NCBI RefSeq assembly: GCF_008704555.1
Contig: NZ_CP023702.1
Span: 5,618,001-5,682,000, forward strand
Reading direction: 5' to 3'
Length of the DNA: 64,000 nucleotides
Origin: Streptomyces nitrosporeus
GTDB lineage: Bacteria; Actinomycetota; Actinomycetes; Streptomycetales; Streptomycetaceae
Shown here: piece by piece, positions 48,563-56,982 of the stretch
How positions within the stretch are numbered: the first letter of the stretch is position 1
How the letters are laid out: each line of letters starts with the position of its first letter
Program-made: the position numbers and the translations under genes
Notes under the pieces: generated by a model
What the model saw: the letters and a program-made list of their open reading frames with translations, nothing else
Databases searched by the model: none
What the model was told of the DNA's origin: nothing

Positions 48563-48922
48563 CTACCGCCCCAGCGCGTCCCGCACCGCCTCGTCCGTCC
48601 GCCCCACCACGGCGCTCCCGTCGTCGGCGGTGATGATCGGCCGCTGGATCAGCTTCGGGTGCTCGGACAGCGCCGTGATCCACCGCTCGCGCGCCCCGGC
48701 GTCCCGGGGCCACTCCTTCAGCCCCAGCTCCTTCGCGGCCGCCTCCTGGGTCCGGGTGATGTCCCACGGCTCCAGTCCGAGCCGCTCCAGGACGGCCCGG
48801 ATCTCGGCGGGGGAGGGGACGTCCTCCAGGTAGCGCCGGACCGTGTAGTCGGCCCCTTCGGCGTCGAGCAGACTCACCGCGCTGCGGCACTTGGAACAGG
48901 CCGGGTTGATCCAGATCTCCAT
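48563..48922 (-). CDS. ArsC-family protein (arsenate reductase/Spx-like thioredoxin fold)
   Basis: A 119-residue glutaredoxin-type ArsC family member. MEIWINPACSKCRSAV contains Cys9 and Cys12; Cys12 corresponds to the reactive cysteine of the family. It continues with YTVRRYLEDVPSPAEI and the conserved Arg/Pro region LIQRPIITADDGSAVVGR. Family members reduce arsenate or act like Spx. No ars genes are nearby, so the reductase substrate is uncertain. It is transcribed in the same direction as glnII but separated from it by 330 bp. Confidence 0.82.
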   Translation of the reverse strand: MEIWINPACSKCRSAVSLLDAEGADYTVRRYLEDVPSPAEIRAVLERLGLEPWDITRTQEAAAKELGLKEWPRDAGARERWITALSEHPKLIQRPIITADDGSAVVGRTDEAVRDALGR

Positions 48923-49040
48923 GGTGGCCAGGGTACGCGAGTGACTGCCTCAAAAGCCCCTGAACAGGGACGATTGTCAGTGGTGAGCGGTAAAATGGAA
49001 GCAGTTCGTGAGGGTCCCACCATGCGCCAGGAGGTTGCCG

Positions 49041-49328
49041 ATGGCCATCACCACAGCCACAGCCACGACCCAGCCGCTCGACCAGCCCGTGTACCGGCCC
49101 CTGCGCAAGAAGCGGCTCCCCGCAGGCCGGCCCCGGGAGTGGTACGTCTCCCACAACCGCCGTCTCAAGGCCATGCGCCTGGCGATAGCCCTGCTCGACG
49201 CCGGTGTGTACCAGCCGTCGAGCGCCGGCAACGCCAGGATCCGCACGATGGCCGACCGCCTCGACATCCACCCGCCGTCCGACACCACCTGCCGTATGGT
49301 CCGCGCCCTGATCCGTTACGGCCGCTGA
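49041..49328 (+). CDS. conserved small basic hypothetical protein, 95 aa
   Basis: A 95-residue basic protein: an N-terminal Thr/Ala stretch (MAITTATATTQPLDQPVYRP), then RKKRLPAGRPREWYVSHNRRLKAMRLAIALLDAGVY in two parts and a helical C terminus (IRTMADRLDIHPPSDTTCRMVRALIRY). The architecture suggests a small DNA- or RNA-binding helical protein, but no family is recognised. AGGAGG 6 nt before ATG 49041 decides the start. A 12-bp terminator hairpin follows. Confidence 0.75.
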   Translation: MAITTATATTQPLDQPVYRPLRKKRLPAGRPREWYVSHNRRLKAMRLAIALLDAGVYQPSSAGNARIRTMADRLDIHPPSDTTCRMVRALIRYGR

Positions 49329-49360
49329 CCGCCACCACCACCGGCCGCCACCGTCCGGTC

Positions 49361-49388
49361 CGTGCCCCGGGAACGCTCCCGGGGCACG
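49361..49388 (+). terminator. terminator after the 95-aa protein gene
   Basis: CGTGCCCCGGGA (49361-49372) pairs perfectly with TCCCGGGGCACG (49377-49388) around ACGC. The remaining bases up to the TetR stop at 49587 show no gene. Confidence 0.85.
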
Positions 49389-49586
49389 GCCGTGCCCGCC
49401 CCGGAGCGCCCGCTCCGGCCCCGCCGGCTCGCCGTAACCGGCCGGCGCCCCGGCGAGCGGCATGCTCCCCCCGCACCCGGGCGGCGCCGAGTGCGACGAC
49501 CGCCGCCGACAGGCTGACACCGAGCGGCAACGGCCCGGAGCCGGCGTCCGCCGGACCGTCCGCGCCCGCCGGGCACTCCCGCCCCG

Positions 49587-50225
49587 TCAGCCCCGTCCCC
49601 GCCCGGCGGTCTCCGCAAGAGGCGCCGGCCGGAACCCTTCGAGCACCGTCTCCACCAGATCCTCCGCCCGCGCGGCCGACGCGGCGGCGTTCCCGGTGAG
49701 CAGCTGGTAGAGCAGAGCGCCGATGAGCGCGTCGGCCACGGCGTCGAGGTCGCGGCCGGCCCGCAGCTGGCCGGCCGCGACCCCCGCCTCCAGGCGTGCG
49801 ACCAGAGCCCGGTGCCGGGGGCCCGTGAGCCTGCGGTAGAGCGGTTCCCCCGCACCACCGGGACTCTCCGCCGCCGCGGCGGCCAGCGCCAGCACCAGGG
49901 GGATCTGGCCGGGAGCGGTCATCCTCTCCGCGTGCGCGCGGAGCCACGCCTTCACGTCGTGGCCCACGTCGCCGGAGCCGGCCGGCTCCTCGGGCTGCTC
50001 CCACGCGCCGAACGCCTCGCTCGTCAGAACGGCGTCGGCCACCAGCGCCGCCTTGGACGCCCAGCGCCGGTAGACGGTCGGCTTGCCCACCCCCGCCTCG
50101 GCGGCCACCGCCTCCATGGACACGCCCGCGTAGCCGCCACTCCCGAGCAGGGACCGGGTGGCCTCCAGGATGGCCTGATCGGCGGCCGCGCTCCGGGGCC
50201 GGCCGCGCCGGGTCGTCTCGCTCAT
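49587..50225 (-). CDS. TetR/AcrR family regulator of the divergent SDR gene
   Basis: A 212-residue repressor starting MSETTRRGRPRSAAADQAIL. HTH: ILEATRSLLGSGGYAGVSME and AVAAEAGVGKPTVYRRWASKAAL; the RRWxSK motif is typical of the TetR_C_16-like AcrR group. The C-terminal domain probably binds a small molecule. It is divergent from the SDR gene across an unusually AT-rich operator region (50258-50297). Confidence 0.9.
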   Translation of the reverse strand: MSETTRRGRPRSAAADQAILEATRSLLGSGGYAGVSMEAVAAEAGVGKPTVYRRWASKAALVADAVLTSEAFGAWEQPEEPAGSGDVGHDVKAWLRAHAERMTAPGQIPLVLALAAAAAESPGGAGEPLYRRLTGPRHRALVARLEAGVAAGQLRAGRDLDAVADALIGALLYQLLTGNAAASAARAEDLVETVLEGFRPAPLAETAGRGRG

Positions 50226-50269
50226 GCAGAGGATTTTAGGGGCTTCCCTTCAGCCGGCGGACTGAATTA

Positions 50270-50291
50270 AATTACGAACCGTAACGTAATT
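50270..50291. promoter_or_regulatory. TetR operator, nested palindromes
   Basis: AATTACG (50270-50276) and CGTAATT (50285-50291) are perfectly inverted. Nested inside, TTACGAACCGTAA (50272-50284) is a second perfect inverted repeat. The stretch is AT-rich in GC-rich surroundings. Confidence 0.7.
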
Positions 50292-50346
50292 AAATTTGGA
50301 GACCCCCGGCCCGCCGGGGCCGCACCGACCCGCCCAGGAGAGCACC

Positions 50347-51171
50347 ATGGCCCAGCACATCGCAGTGATCATCGGAGTCGGGGGCATGGGACAGGCCATC
50401 GCCCGCCGCCTCGACCCCGCCTCCCACCTGCTGCTCGCCGACTTCGACGCGGAACTCCTGGAGAGCGCGGCCACCCGGCTCGGAGGCGAGGGCTACACCC
50501 TCACCCGGCAGCACGTCGACGTGTCCGACCACGCCTCGGTGACCGCGCTGGCCGAGAAGGCGGCATCGCTGGGCGAGGTCCGCACCGTCGTGCACACCGC
50601 GGGCCTCTCCCCGGTCCAGGCGCCGGTACCGGCGATCCTCGCCGTCGACCTGCTCGGAGTCGCGCTGGTGCTGGAGGAGTTCGGCAAGGTGGTCGCCGAG
50701 GGCGGAGCGGGACTCGTCATCTCCAGCATGGCCGGCCACGCCTACCCCGCCTTCACCCCCGAACAGGTCCAGGCCCTCACCGCGACCCCCGCGGACCGGC
50801 TGCTGTCGCTGCCGCTCACCGCCGCGGACAGCTTCCCGCACCCCGGGGCCGCCTACAGCTTCGCCAAGAAGGCCAACCAGCTCCACGTCCGGGCCGCCAG
50901 CACCACCTGGGGCACCCGGCGCGCCCGCGTCAACTCCATCAGCCCCGGTGTGATCTCGACCCCGATGGGACAGAGGGAACTCGCGGGGGAGAGTGGCGCA
51001 CACATGCGGGCCATGATCGACTCCTCCAACGCCCGCCGCCCCGGCACCCCCGCCGACATCGCGGCAGCCGCCGAATTCCTGCTCGGCCCCGCCGCGGGCT
51101 TCATCTCCGGCACCGACCTCCTGGTCGACGGCGGCGTCACCGCCGCGGGAACCCTCGCCCCGCGCGGCTGA
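50347..51171 (+). CDS. SDR family oxidoreductase
   Basis: A 274-residue short-chain dehydrogenase/reductase. The cofactor motif is GVGGMGQAIA (residues 10-19, a GxGGxGxxxA variant of TGxxxGxG). HTAGLS replaces NNAG, and Tyr170/Lys174 lie in AAYSFAKKAN. The C terminus ISGTDLLVDGGVTAAG is standard for classical SDRs. AGGAG before the ATG at 50347 defines the start. Its expression is probably repressed by the divergent TetR protein; the substrate is unknown. Confidence 0.9.
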   Translation: MAQHIAVIIGVGGMGQAIARRLDPASHLLLADFDAELLESAATRLGGEGYTLTRQHVDVSDHASVTALAEKAASLGEVRTVVHTAGLSPVQAPVPAILAVDLLGVALVLEEFGKVVAEGGAGLVISSMAGHAYPAFTPEQVQALTATPADRLLSLPLTAADSFPHPGAAYSFAKKANQLHVRAASTTWGTRRARVNSISPGVISTPMGQRELAGESGAHMRAMIDSSNARRPGTPADIAAAAEFLLGPAAGFISGTDLLVDGGVTAAGTLAPRG

Positions 51172-51215
51172 CGCCCCCGCCCGGCCGCCCCTTCCACGGG
51201 CGCCGGACGCGGAAA

Positions 51216-51248
51216 GGGCCGCCCTCTCCTTCGCGGAGAGGACGGCCC
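51216..51248 (-). terminator. glnA terminator
   Basis: GGGCCG-c-CCTCTCC (51216-51229) pairs with GGAGAGG-a-CGGCCC (51235-51248) around TTCGC, 41 bp downstream of the glnA stop. Confidence 0.8.
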
Positions 51249-51288
51249 TCGTGCCGTACCTGCGACGGGCCGGGACCGGCCCCGTCTT

Positions 51289-52698
51289 CTACAGGTCGAA
51301 GTACAGCTCGAACTCGTGCGGGTGCGGGCGCAGCTGGATCGGGGCGATCTCGTGGGTGCGCTTGTAGTCGATCCACGTCTCGATCAGGTCCGGCGTGAAG
51401 ACGCCACCGGCCTGGAGGTACTCGTTGTCCTCCTCCAGGGCGTCGAGGACGGCCGGGAGCGAGGTCGGGACCTGCTGGACGCTCGCGTGCTCCTCGGGAG
51501 CCAGCTCGTAGAGGTCCTTGTCGATCGGCTCCGGCGGCTCGATCTTGTTCTTCACACCGTCCAGGCCGGCCATCAGCAGCGCCGAGAACGCCAGGTACGG
51601 GTTGGAGGACGGGTCCGGGGCGCGGAACTCGACGCGCTTGGCCTTCGGGTTGGAGCCCGTGATCGGGATGCGCATCGCGGCCGAGCGGTTGCGCTGCGAG
51701 TACACCATGTTGACCGGGGCCTCGAAGCCCGGGACCAGGCGGTGGTAGGAGTTCACCGTCGGGTTGGTGAAGGCCAGCAGCGACGGGGCGTGCTTCAGGA
51801 TGCCGCCGATGTAGTAGCGCGCCATGTCCGAGAGGCCCGCGTAACCCTGCTCGTCGTAGAAGAGCGGGGAGCCGCCGGACCACAGCGACTGGTGGACGTG
51901 CATGCCCGAGCCGTTGTCGCCGAAGATCGGCTTCGGCATGAAGGTCGCGGTCTTGCCGTTGCGCCAGGCGACGTTCTTCACGATGTACTTGAAGAGCATC
52001 AGGTCGTCGGCCGCGGCGAGCAGCGTGTTGAACTTGTAGTTGATCTCCGCCTGGCCGGCGGTGCCGACCTCGTGGTGCTGGCGCTCGACCTGGAGGCCGT
52101 TCTTGTCCAGCTCCATGGAGATCTCGGCGCGCAGGTCGGCGAAGTGGTCGACCGGCGGGGTCGGGAAGTAGCCGCCCTTGTAGCGGACCTTGTACCCGCG
52201 GTTGTTCTCGAGGGCACCGGTGTTCCAGGCGCCGGCCTCGGAGTCGATGTGGTAGAAGCTCTCGTTCGCCGACGTCTGGAAGCGGACGTTGTCGAAGACG
52301 TAGAACTCGGCCTCGGGGCCGAAGAAGGCGGTGTCGGCGATGCCGGTCGAGGTCAGGTACGCCTCGGCCTTCTTGGCCACGTTCCGCGGGTCGCGGCTGT
52401 ACTGCTCACCGGTGATCGGGTCGTGGATGAAGAAGTTGATGTTCACGGTCTTGTCGCGGCGGAAGGGGTCCACCCGGGCCGTCGACAGGTCGGCGCGCAG
52501 GGCCATGTCCGACTCGTGGATGGCCTGGAAGCCGCGGATCGACGAGCCGTCGAAAGCCAGTTCCTCGGCCGGGTCGAAGGTCGCCGCGGGGATCGTGAAG
52601 TGCTGCATCACACCCGGCAGGTCGCAGAACCGGACGTCGACGAACTTGACGTCGTTGTCGGCGATGTACTTCTGGACTTCGTCGGCGTTCTGGAACAT
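51289..52698 (-). CDS. glnA: glutamine synthetase type I
   Basis: A 469-residue dodecameric glutamine synthetase, the main ammonia-assimilating enzyme. Signatures include FDGSSIRGFQAI, FFGPEAEFYVFD, GGYFPTPPVD, HHEVGTAGQAEINY, FMPKPIFGDNGSGMHVHQS and NRSAAMRIP. The adenylylation loop reads KDLYELAPEE with Tyr397 at the expected position, so GlnE (8.7 kb) can modify it. ATG 52698 has AGGAGG 6 nt upstream; the frame beyond it falls in the GlnR-box region. A GlnR box upstream implies nitrogen control. Confidence 0.98.
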   Translation of the reverse strand: MFQNADEVQKYIADNDVKFVDVRFCDLPGVMQHFTIPAATFDPAEELAFDGSSIRGFQAIHESDMALRADLSTARVDPFRRDKTVNINFFIHDPITGEQYSRDPRNVAKKAEAYLTSTGIADTAFFGPEAEFYVFDNVRFQTSANESFYHIDSEAGAWNTGALENNRGYKVRYKGGYFPTPPVDHFADLRAEISMELDKNGLQVERQHHEVGTAGQAEINYKFNTLLAAADDLMLFKYIVKNVAWRNGKTATFMPKPIFGDNGSGMHVHQSLWSGGSPLFYDEQGYAGLSDMARYYIGGILKHAPSLLAFTNPTVNSYHRLVPGFEAPVNMVYSQRNRSAAMRIPITGSNPKAKRVEFRAPDPSSNPYLAFSALLMAGLDGVKNKIEPPEPIDKDLYELAPEEHASVQQVPTSLPAVLDALEEDNEYLQAGGVFTPDLIETWIDYKRTHEIAPIQLRPHPHEFELYFDL

Positions 52699-52796
52699 CC
52701 AACTCCTCCTACTCCCGACCCGGGAACGGGCGGGGTTGCAGCTCGTTGTGCGGCCAGTGCGGTGGCACACGCTGGCCCCGACCATAGGCAGGCAGG

Positions 52797-52834
52797 ATTT
52801 CTCCAGCATGACCCATTTGTTTCGCCCAAGTTAA
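52797..52834 (-). promoter_or_regulatory. GlnR box upstream of glnA
   Basis: Minus strand: TTAAC-n6-GAAAC-n6-GTCAT-n6-GAAAT, with exactly six bases between each pentamer. This matches the GlnR consensus GTnAC-n6-GAAAC-n6-GTnAC-n6-GAAAC closely. It is 99-136 bp before the glnA start. Confidence 0.88.
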
Positions 52835-52918
52835 CCAGCCCGGTTGTGAGCGGGCACTCAGCGACGTTCCCGTGCCCCGCCGGGCCGGGGGCAAACAGGG
52901 GCGCAGTACCGTGGACGG

Positions 52919-53386
52919 GTGGACAACAGGCAAGCAATCGGATCGTGGCTCTCCGGCCCCCGCGCGGCCGCAGAGGAGATGGGCGCCGACTTCGGTTACC
53001 GGGGGCAGCGCCTCGGCCTGCCGCAGGAGGGCCCGGGCTCGGTGGCGCCCCTCGGGCGGCGTTTCGGCGCCCTCTTCATCGACTGGGCCGGCTGCATGCT
53101 GATCGCATACGGGCTGCTCGCTCGTGGTGACCAGCAGGCGGCCGGGAACTGGGCACTCGGCATCTTCCTCGTGCTCAGCCTGCTCACCGTCACGGCGGTC
53201 GGCTCCACCCCCGGCAAGCGCCTCTGCGGCCTGAGGGTCATCGCGGAGAACGGCGGCCGGCTCGGCATCGGCCGGGTCCTCCTGCGTACGGTCCTGCTCC
53301 TGCTGGTCATCCCGGCGCTGGTCTGGGACCGCGACAGCCGCGGCCTCCACGACCGCCTCTCGCGCTCCGTCCAGGTCCGTATCTGA
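52919..53386 (+). CDS. RDD-family membrane protein
   Basis: A 155-residue membrane protein. The RDD signature reads PLGRRFGALFIDWAGCMLIAYGLL, split here by the Arg/Asp residues. A second helix (LGIFLVLSLLTVTAVG), the STPGKRLCGLRVI motif, a third helix (RTVLLLLVIPALVW) and the C-terminal DSRGLHDRLSRSVQVRI follow. RDD proteins are thought to act in ion or small-molecule transport. The GTG start lies 6 nt after TACCGT, which suggests a leaderless transcript. It faces the DUF4191 gene across a very long hairpin. Confidence 0.88.
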   Translation: MDNRQAIGSWLSGPRAAAEEMGADFGYRGQRLGLPQEGPGSVAPLGRRFGALFIDWAGCMLIAYGLLARGDQQAAGNWALGIFLVLSLLTVTAVGSTPGKRLCGLRVIAENGGRLGIGRVLLRTVLLLLVIPALVWDRDSRGLHDRLSRSVQVRI

Positions 53387-53427
53387 TCGGGATCCGGCAC
53401 AGAGCACCGCATGTACCCGCCGTACGG

Positions 53428-53492
53428 CGGTACGGAGCATGAGGGCGGCCCCGGACGATGTACGTCCGGGGCCGCCCTCATGCTCCGTACCG
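53428..53492. terminator. 30-bp perfect hairpin, bidirectional terminator
   Basis: Bases 53428-53457 are fully complementary to 53463-53492 (30 pairs, no mismatch, 5-nt loop ATGTA). The arm begins CGGTACGGAGCATGAGGGCG. It lies between the convergent RDD and DUF4191 genes, 41 bp and 5 bp from their stops. Confidence 0.9.
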
Positions 53493-53497
53493 TGCCG

Positions 53498-54205
53498 TCA
53501 GCGCATCTTCCCGCCGCGCGGCATCCGCATGCCCTTCGGCATGGGCCCCTTCGGCAGCGGCATGTTGCTCATCAGGTCCCCCATCGCCCGCAGCCGGTCG
53601 TTGGCCGAGGTGACCTGCGGGCCGGTCAGGACCCGCGGGAGCTTCAGCATGGTGGTGCGCACCTTCTTCAGCGGCACCTGCCCCTCGCCGTCGCCGACGA
53701 TGATGTCGTGCACCGGCACGTCCACCACGATGCGCGCCATCCGCTTCTTCTCCGCGGCCAGCAGGCTCTTCACCCGGTTCGGGTTGCCCTCCGCCACCAG
53801 CACGATGCCCGCCTTGCCGACCGCACGGTGGATGACGTCCTGGCTGCGGTTCATCGCGACCGCCGGAGTGGTGGTCCAGCCGCGGCCCACCCGGTCCAGC
53901 ACGGCCGCCGCGGCGCCCGGCTGCCCCTCCATCTGCCCGAAGGCGGCACGCTCGGCACGCCGGCCGAAGATGATGGCCATCGCGAGGAAGGCCAGCACGA
54001 AGCCCAGGATGCCCGCGTAGATGGGGTGACCGATCAGGAAACCGATCGCGAGGAAGACACCGAAGGTGACGATTCCCACACCCGCGACGACAAGACCCAC
54101 CTTGGGGTCGCTCCGCCTGGTCATCTTGTAGGTCAGGGCGATCTGCTTGAGCCGCCCTGCGTTCTCGGCGCTGTCCGCGCCTTCAGATTTTGCCTTCCTC
54201 GCCAT
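53498..54205 (-). CDS. DUF4191 family membrane protein
   Basis: A 235-residue protein of the actinobacterial DUF4191 family. It starts MARKAKSEGADSAENAGRLK, followed by KQIALTYKMTRRSDPKVG, two membrane helices (VGLVVAGVGIVTFGVFLAIGF and YAGILGFVLAFLAMAIIFG) and the RRAERAAFGQMEGQPGAA motif. A cytoplasmic domain follows (VGRGWTTTPAVAMNRSQDVIHRAVGKAGI). In Streptomyces it is consistently encoded next to lipA, but its function is unknown. It ends in a Met/Pro/Arg/Lys-rich tail (PLPKGPMPKGMRMPRGG). Confidence 0.88.
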   Translation of the reverse strand: MARKAKSEGADSAENAGRLKQIALTYKMTRRSDPKVGLVVAGVGIVTFGVFLAIGFLIGHPIYAGILGFVLAFLAMAIIFGRRAERAAFGQMEGQPGAAAAVLDRVGRGWTTTPAVAMNRSQDVIHRAVGKAGIVLVAEGNPNRVKSLLAAEKKRMARIVVDVPVHDIIVGDGEGQVPLKKVRTTMLKLPRVLTGPQVTSANDRLRAMGDLMSNMPLPKGPMPKGMRMPRGGKMR

Positions 54206-54235
54206 GTACCGAAGTTTACGTGGCGACCCGGCGGC

Positions 54236-54436
54236 CTAGGAACGCCGGTCGGCCACGGCGCTCAGCACGTGCTCGGCCTCGACCCGGTCCCTGGCCCGGC
54301 GGCGGTCCTCCAGGACGGCGTTCCAGGCGTTGCGGCGGGCGGTGCGCTGGCCGCTGCCCATCAGCAGCGACTCGACGGCACGCAGGGCGGTGGTGACGGC
54401 CGGCAGCGCGTTGGCCCGGACCGGTGCGGCATGCAT
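54236..54436 (-). CDS. small conserved protein, 66 aa
   Basis: A 66-residue basic helical peptide starting MHAAPVRANALPAVTTALRA and ending RDRVEAEHVLSAVADRRS. It is highly charged, with no membrane segment. GAGGGG lies about 11 nt before the ATG at 54436; a longer frame upstream contains Pro/Arg-rich sequence that looks like noise. It stands between lipA and the DUF4191 gene on the same strand. A tentative HTH or nucleic-acid role cannot be shown. Confidence 0.55.
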   Translation of the reverse strand: MHAAPVRANALPAVTTALRAVESLLMGSGQRTARRNAWNAVLEDRRRARDRVEAEHVLSAVADRRS

Positions 54437-54570
54437 GACGGTTGTTTCCCCTCGGGGCGGCGGCGCGCGCACCGGGCGCGCACGGGGTGGCGGGAAGCAG
54501 TGACGGCGGCGGCCCACGGGAGCCGCTGCCATCCGTGTACCTAGGGTCACTGCTCGGTGTTACCAGTGCA

Positions 54571-54584
54571 TGACCGGTCGGTCA
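54571..54584. promoter_or_regulatory. TGACCG/CGGTCA palindrome upstream of the 66-aa gene
   Basis: TGACCGGTCGGTCA has perfect 6-bp arms around GT, in the lipA-66 aa intergenic region (54437-54714). It is a candidate regulator site; no cognate protein is assigned. Confidence 0.4.
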
Positions 54585-54714
54585 AACACCAATGAACCCC
54601 TGATTCCAGGGCCTTGCACGCCGAAGCGGCCCATACGGGCCCCCTGGCCTGCGGGGGTGCGTACGGGCCGCTCCGGTGCGGTGCTTACTTCTCGGTAAAT
54701 CCTTGTGCGCGAAT

Positions 54715-55695
54715 TCACACAGCCCCGGCGGCCGCCGGGGACGCCTCGGCGGTCTCGGCGCGCCGGTCCATGGCCTGCTGGAAGAGACGGCCCGCGCGGT
54801 ACGAGGAACGCACCAGCGGCCCCGACATCACACCGGAGTAGCCGATCGCGTCGGCCTCGTCCTTCAGCTCCACGAACTCGTGCGGCTTCACCCAGCGTTC
54901 GACGGGGTGGTGCCGCGGCGTGGGCCGCAGGTACTGCGTGATGGTGATCAGCTCGCACCCGGCGTCGTACAGGTCCTTGAGCGCCTCGCTGACCTCTTCA
55001 CGGGTCTCGCCCATGCCGAGGATCAGGTTGGACTTCGTCACCAGGCCGGCCTCGCGGGCGCGGGTGATGACCTCGAGGGAGCGCTCGTACCGGAAACCGG
55101 GGCGGATCCGCTTGAAGATGCGGGGCACCGTCTCGACGTTGTGCGCGAGCACCTCGGGGCGGGAGGAGAAGACCTCGGCGAGCTGCTCGGGGACCGCGTT
55201 GAAGTCCGGGATCAGCAGCTCGACCTTGGTCGCGCCGTCCGCCCGGCCGGCCGTCAGCGCGTGGATCCGGCGGACCGTCTCCGCGTACAGCCAGGCCCCG
55301 CCGTCCTCCAGGTCGTCACGGGCGACGCCGGTGATGGTGGCGTAGTTCAGGTCCATCGTGACGACGGACTCGCCGACGCGACGGGGCTCGTCCCGGTCCA
55401 GCGCCTGCGGCTTGCCCGTGTCGATCTGGCAGAAGTCGCAGCGCCGGGTGCACTGGTCGCCGCCGATGAGGAAGGTGGCCTCCCGGTCCTCCCAGCACTC
55501 GAAGATGTTGGGGCAGCCGGCCTCCTGGCACACGGTGTGCAGACCCTCGCTCTTCACGAGTTTCTGCAACTGGTTGTACTCGGGGCCCATCTTCGCCCGG
55601 GTCTTGATCCACTCGGGCTTGCGCTCGATGGGGGTCTGGCTGTTCCGGACCTCCAGGCGCAGCATCTTGCGCCCGTCGGGTGCGACAGCGGACAC
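54715..55695 (-). CDS. lipA: lipoyl synthase
   Basis: A 326-residue radical SAM enzyme that inserts two sulfur atoms into protein-bound octanoyl groups. The auxiliary cluster Cys are Cys56, Cys61, Cys67 (VCQEAGCPNIFEC), and the radical SAM cluster Cys are Cys82, Cys86, Cys89 (CTRRCDFC). The start is GTG 55695 (VSAVAPDGRKMLRLEVRNSQ) with GGGGAG 7 nt upstream, matching the length of other actinomycete LipA. An open frame upstream begins MFTEDSNAEV but extends the N terminus without family support. Works with LipB on the pyruvate dehydrogenase E2; aceE is nearby. Confidence 0.97.
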   Translation of the reverse strand: MSAVAPDGRKMLRLEVRNSQTPIERKPEWIKTRAKMGPEYNQLQKLVKSEGLHTVCQEAGCPNIFECWEDREATFLIGGDQCTRRCDFCQIDTGKPQALDRDEPRRVGESVVTMDLNYATITGVARDDLEDGGAWLYAETVRRIHALTAGRADGATKVELLIPDFNAVPEQLAEVFSSRPEVLAHNVETVPRIFKRIRPGFRYERSLEVITRAREAGLVTKSNLILGMGETREEVSEALKDLYDAGCELITITQYLRPTPRHHPVERWVKPHEFVELKDEADAIGYSGVMSGPLVRSSYRAGRLFQQAMDRRAETAEASPAAAGAV

Positions 55696-55863
55696 TCCGG
55701 CACTCCCCTTTGCTTTCACTGCACTGGTTACTTCGGCATTGGAATCTTCGGTGAACACCAGGGTACGCCCGTCGTTAGAACGGTCTTACGTCCGCCCAAC
55801 CTGTGGCCGACAGGCCGTATTCCCGGGGCCGGGCGGTTTCGGGCGGTCCGGCCCCGGGGCCGT

Positions 55864-56676
55864 TCAGGCGGGGGCCGGGGCGGCCCGGCCGCCCTCCACG
55901 GCGCGGGGCGCGAGTTCCGCGCCCTCCAGGACCTCCCGCAGGTGCTTCTCCACGACCGGAAGGACGTCCGCGATCGTGATGTCGCGGCCCAGCTCGTAGG
56001 CGAGCGAGGTGACGCCCGCGTCCCGGATGCCGCACGGCACGATCCGGTCGAACCAGGTGTTGTCCGGGTTCACGTTGAAGGAGAAGCCGTGCATCGTCAC
56101 GCCCTTGGCGACCCGGATGCCGATCGCCGCCAGCTTGCGGTCCTCACGGCGCTGGCCCGCGTTGGACGGCGCGTACTCGGGGCCGTTCAGACGTGCGTCG
56201 AACTCCTCGTCGTGCAGACGGGGGTCGAAGTCGAGCGAGAGCCCGCCGGACGACGGCCGTTCCCCGACCGGGTCGCCCAGCACCCAGACACCACTGCGCC
56301 CCTCGACCCGGGAGGTCTCCACACCGAACTCCGCCGAGGCGCGGATCAGCGCCTCCTCCAGACGGCGCACATGGGCGACCACGTCGACCGGGCGCGGCAG
56401 CTTCTGGATCGGATAGCCCACGAGCTGTCCGGGACCGTGCCAGGTGATCTTCCCGCCGCGGTCCACGTCGATGACCGGGGTGCCGTCCAGCGGACGCTCG
56501 CTGTCGGCGGTACGCCGCCCCGCGGTGTAGACGGGCGGGTGCTCCAGGAGCAGACAGGTGTCCGGGACGGTGTCCTCGAAGCGGGCGGCGTGCACCTCCC
56601 GCTGCATGTCCCAGGCCTTCTGGTAGTCGACGGCCTGTTCGCCGAATCCCACTCGGACGAACCGCAGCTCGCTCAC
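55864..56676 (-). CDS. lipB: octanoyl-(acyl carrier protein):protein N-octanoyltransferase
   Basis: A 270-residue LipB. The substrate loop is LLLEHPPVYTAGRRT, then GGKITWHGPGQLVGYPI. The catalytic Lys181 is in DRKLAAIGIRV and Cys215 in DRIVPCGI. Compared with LipB of M. tuberculosis as I recall it, there is an insertion of about 40 residues before the catalytic Lys (after GVWVLGDP, through ERPSSGGLSLDFDPRLHDEE). It transfers octanoyl groups to E2 domains, the step before LipA. It is separated from lipA by 168 bp, so both may be transcribed together. Confidence 0.96.
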   Translation of the reverse strand: MSELRFVRVGFGEQAVDYQKAWDMQREVHAARFEDTVPDTCLLLEHPPVYTAGRRTADSERPLDGTPVIDVDRGGKITWHGPGQLVGYPIQKLPRPVDVVAHVRRLEEALIRASAEFGVETSRVEGRSGVWVLGDPVGERPSSGGLSLDFDPRLHDEEFDARLNGPEYAPSNAGQRREDRKLAAIGIRVAKGVTMHGFSFNVNPDNTWFDRIVPCGIRDAGVTSLAYELGRDITIADVLPVVEKHLREVLEGAELAPRAVEGGRAAPAPA

Positions 56677-56982
56677 TTCGGGTGCCTCCCTACGTGCGGC
56701 GCCGGGAGGGGTGTCCCCGGGACCGCGTCACCGTGCACTGATGTGCGCCCCGGGCCACTGTACGACCGGGGCCCCGCCGCGGGACCGGCAGGTTCACCGG
56801 GCGAAGGCCGGCCCGGGGCCGGTTCCCGGTCCCGGGGACCCGCTGTCAGCGAACTTCGCAATCCTCACACGATCGGATGAATGTGAAGCGAAGGTCGGTT
56901 GCATCGCTGGTGGGAGAGCTACATTCGCGCCGTTCCCGTAGGGCCGCCGGGCCGGCCCCGAAGGCAGGAGACCGTACAGCTG

